From the NCBI RefSeq assembly GCF_023898315.1, contig NC_064616.1, positions 706,209,389-706,273,388 of the forward strand: 64,000 nucleotides of DNA. Reading direction: 5' to 3'. Positions 1 to 64,000 of the stretch are shown in pieces. The notes below the pieces were generated by a model. It was given only the letters and a program-made list of their open reading frames with translations. It was not told where the DNA came from and searched no databases. The position numbers were made by a program, and so were the translations under genes. The first letter of the stretch is position 1. Every line of letters starts with the position of its first letter. Origin of the DNA: Schistocerca nitens. Taxonomy: Eukaryota; Arthropoda; Insecta; Orthoptera; Acrididae.

Positions 1-673
1 ATGTGTTCACAAGACAAACACACATTTTCGATACGGCTGTGTTAATAAATCAAGAAAAATTAGCTATTTTAGTATTCCAGACATTTAGAACGCCAAAGAC
101 AGGGACATCCTACCAGTATTATTGAATTAGACACTAGCATTGCACTTGGTATCTCGATCTTGGGAATCAGTATACATGACTTCAATCTGGCTCTAAAAAT
201 TAGTTGCATATGATTCTGGTCGCATAGCAATACATCATGGATATCATACTTCATGAAGCTCTTTTCCCATAAAACAGTATTGTGAAGCAGCCATGGGGCA
301 GTAGAATGTTATTTTTATTGCAATCTTTATCAGTGAATGCTATAGGCTGAAAATAATTTTACATTCTACCTTAATGAGACTGCATATTTTCCCGTATTGG
401 TAATTAAATAATTTGTTCAATGTATTTTATAATCACTTGGACAGTCACATGAAGCTACACCAATGGCAGTTTTAATTCCTTTACTGTAAGCCTCTGGGAT
501 AATTAAGAATTTTTGTTGTTGCCTGTTCTATATATGACAGGCAGACTTTGCATGATACATATGCAGGAGGTAAATCAGCTAAAATTATCCACAACTGGTT
601 TTATAATTAATATTTTTCTTTCCAAATTGTACAATGTAATTAAGATCCTTAATAGGTGATTACACCCATTATT

Positions 674-850
674 TTGTTGTTGTTGTGGTCTTCAATCGAA
701 AGACTGATTTGATGCAGCTCTCACTAATAGTCTATCCTGTGCAACTGTCTTCACCTTTGCATAGCTACTGGAACCTGTAGCCATCTGAACTTCCTTACTG
801 TACTCAAGCCTTGGTGTCCCGCTGCCATGTTTACCCCTCCATTGCCAAAC
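674..850 (-). mobile_element. Dispersed repeat, probable LINE 3' end with (TTG)n tail
   Basis: On the minus strand the segment reads into GCATCAAATCAGTCTTTCGA, then GAAGACCACAACAACAACA, a form I recognise as a common arthropod repeat ending in a CAA/TTG simple tail. No coding domain survives. The class (RTE-like LINE) is inferred from the tail style only. Confidence 0.45.
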
Positions 851-1232
851 TGAGCATAAATTATTTACTTCTAATAACATTAACAACAATCAGACATGGT
901 TTTCTTGCCATAGTTTTCAAGCAGTTTTACATACCAATTCAGATGACAGCTTAACTGCTTCGCTTAATCGTATAATACACAGACAGCATCAACATGTGAG
1001 AAATTATATCTATAGCTACCTCACGATACCTAACAATGAATCTCTCTGGCCTGTAGAAAACAGAATTATAATTACAATTAATTAGAATGCCATGAGAATA
1101 CCATCACATTATTATTGCAAACAGGTATGGTTAGGCACTCTTAGTAAAGCAAGAGAAGTATTTATACCAAGTATAAACAAATGTTACTGCATACGAAAAA
1201 TGACTTTAATTGAAATCCCTGGTTTCTCAGTT

Positions 1233-1336
1233 GAAATGAAATGAAATGTTGTGTGACGAGGGCCTCCCGTCGGGTAGACCGGTTGCCTGGTGCAAGTCTT
1301 TCGATTTGACGCCACTTCGGCGACTTGCACGTCGAA
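1233..1336 (-). mobile_element. ~100 bp SINE-like retroposon, copy 1
   Basis: The body is flanked by a perfect 10 base target-site duplication, TTTCTCAGTT, at 1223-1232 and 1337-1346. It shares GGGCCTCC-GTC-GGTAGACC and GCCACTTCGGC-ACTTGCA with the copy at 16672-16771. The GAAAT repeats at its left edge look like a retroposon tail if the element points to the minus strand. Confidence 0.7.
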
Positions 1337-1393
1337 TTTCTCAGTTTAACATAACTTTTAGTAATATCAAAGTTGAAAAGTATACACACGTAC

Positions 1394-62432
<61,039 letters not shown>

Positions 62433-62980
62433 CTGCATGGAAATTATAACTTTTTTACTGTATGGAACAGATCTGGAATCACATTTCAATAACTTAAACT
62501 TGCACAAACATCACCAAACAGAATAAATAGTCTGCTAAATGTTATTTATATGACAAACATGTTTCTAGTAGGCATATACAAGATATTCTATCATATTAGG
62601 TTCTATGTCACATCATAGTCTAAGTGACTCATGCCTATACCTATGTACATGTTTTACTTCTGCACATGGTGACTGAGATTATCACTTGACCACAGAGGTC
62701 GCCATGTGAAATGCAAGAATATATTGAGTTAATTTATTAATATGTTATGTAAGTTCTTAAATATCTGATTCAATGTGAGACTTTCACAAGCAAATTCATT
62801 AATATAGCTAAATTATTGTTTTAGCTAAGAGTGTGTCTTTTCAAACATTGTAATCTTCCTTCACTGCCTGCAACCTTTGCAACACAATTTAGGGGCTATG
62901 TTAAAATTTCTTTCTAGGTTTTCTTTTATTTATTTTTATTGTATCCAGCCATATCTCCTGATCAATATAACAGTTGGCAA
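62433..62980. other. Intron upstream of the first visible exon
   Basis: AT-rich sequence with no exon fitting a phase-1 Ig end. Confidence 0.55.
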
Positions 62981-63555
62981 TACAGTCACTTCCTGTGGGT
63001 TGCCTTGTTGCTGGACCCTTGATGATTTTCTTCCAGAGGTGCCAGCTCTCCACTAAGCTGCATGCACACCATCAGTAGTGGCACTGCAATCGTAGACCTA
63101 TTCCTTCATTCATGGTCCCGTGATTACAAGTGCATATCTGTCACCAGCAGGCAGATGGGTTCTGCTCTTGGCTTATGCCAGCTGCACCCACAGCCCATCA
63201 ATCAGAGACAACTCACACCCCACTCTGGGCTTAATGCTGGCTGCATCCCAGGGCCCATCAGTCAGAGCTGCATCATACCTCACTGGCCCAGCCGTGACTG
63301 TCAGTAGAGAGCTGCCTCTCATTGGACCCAATGCTTGCTGCTGCCAGCTCATCAGTTTCACTGATGCTGCCTCTCTTTCGAGGTGCAACTGTGCCCTAGC
63401 CGCAGCAAGCATCATGCCAGACACCAGGTGCACCTGTGCTCCTGGACACCAGCTGCGACCATGCCATAGCACTACACTGGATTCTTGCAAGGCTTACACT
63501 GGCTGGTCAACACCCAGCCTGCCAAATCCAGAGGAGCATTCTCTGTTGTATTGTT
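62981..63555. repeat. GC-rich unclassified repeat block
   Basis: This ~570 bp stretch is visibly richer in G and C than the intron around it and repeats motifs such as GGGCCCATCAGTCAGAGCTG and CAGCCCATCAATCAGAGA about 60 bases apart. Both strands have open frames (63120-63557 plus, 63173-63490 minus), but with no known domain. It may be an LTR or an internal piece of an unknown retroelement. Confidence 0.45.
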
Positions 63556-63565
63556 AGATGTCATA

Positions 63566-64000
63566 CAAGGTGCGGCTAGAAAAAAACCGGACTGATGCTG
63601 GAAAAAAACATTTATTTACAATTATTTACAATTTCATGTTATCTCCTTCAATGTACTCTCCTCCTCGGTCTCTACACCGCTCCATACGAATTTTCCACTG
63701 TTCATAGCAATGCTGCAGATCATTTTCGGTAGGTCCATACATTACTTCCGTCGCTTTTTCTTTTACTGCTTCAACAGTCTCAAATCTAGTTCCTTTCAAA
63801 GATGACTTGACTTTAGGGAAAAGAAAAAAGTCACAGGGGGCCAAATCAGGTGAGTAGGGTGGATGATCTAAGATGGGAATGTTGTGTTTTGCCAAAAACG
63901 TCTTCACTGACAACGCACTGTGAGCTGGGGCATTGTCTTGGTGAAGGATCCATGACTTTTTTCTCCACAAATCGTTCCGTTTTCTCCGTACTCGCTCACG
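63566..64000 (-). mobile_element. Mariner element, right-edge copy with open transposase end
   Basis: The terminus CAAGGTGCGGCTAGAAAAAA follows TA at 63564-63565. The minus-strand transposase C-terminus is open from the window edge to the stop at 63626: LHQDNAPAHSALS, then PPYSPDLAPCDFFLFPK, then LQHCYEQWKIRMERC. The two visible catalytic aspartates are 34 residues apart (D34D), the mariner hallmark. The N-terminal half and other end lie outside. Confidence 0.88.

Noticed and set aside
1..1393. The exon completing FN3-F2
   Set aside because: No phase-2 entry with an FN3 C-terminal pattern was found; it must lie outside the window.
63120..63557. 145-codon plus-strand open frame
   Set aside because: Lies in a GC-rich repeat block where stops are rarer; the opposite strand is also open, and no domain is visible.

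Overview
This window is eukaryotic and almost certainly from an insect with a large, repeat-rich genome. An orthopteran is the best guess, and the abundant tRNA-derived SINEs look like those I associate with Schistocerca locusts. One host gene is visible. It lies on the minus strand and runs the length of the window: the insect twitchin/projectin gene (Drosophila bent, bt), a giant titin-like protein of muscle thick filaments. I can place 25 exons between 62432 and 1394. Spliced in order they give 4,864 coding bases in one open frame (1,620 whole codons plus a split codon at each end), with consistent phases at every junction and GT-AG introns. They encode five complete FN3-FN3-Ig modules and the start of a sixth, which is the repeating core of projectin. 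Neither the N-terminal Ig arrays nor the C-terminal kinase is present; the gene runs off both edges.

Over 90% of the window is intron, and much of that is mobile DNA. From left to right: a LINE 3' tail and a ~100 bp SINE-like retroposon (0.7-1.3 kb); a decayed mariner piece (6.4 kb); a Jockey-like LINE relic with a small foldback MITE (9.6-12.4 kb); a TA-microsatellite mosaic holding a 553 bp near-perfect palindrome and an internally deleted mariner (13.4-15.1 kb); an inverted dimer of mariner 3' halves (17.3-17.9 kb); a CR1-like LINE on the plus strand with tandem 5' monomers and a nested Tc1 fragment (22.7-27.5 kb); SINEs, a full-length but dead mariner and a directly repeated block (27.7-33.7 kb); a decayed unknown transposase-like relic (37-38.8 kb); a Tigger/pogo-type element with both ends (41.9-43.7 kb); several tRNA-derived SINEs; a compound foldback element with a captured 74 bp fragment (48.4-49.3 kb); a second CR1-like LINE relic on the minus strand (55.5-58.8 kb); and, at the right edge, a mariner whose visible transposase is open (63.6 kb onward).

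The gene is an ordinary, well-known muscle gene. The interest lies in the repeats: palindromes that should fold into long double-stranded RNA within the twitchin pre-mRNA, target-site duplications that define small non-autonomous families, and sequence capture inside a foldback loop. I found no operon-like system, CRISPR array, functional tRNA or rRNA gene, or viral insertion.
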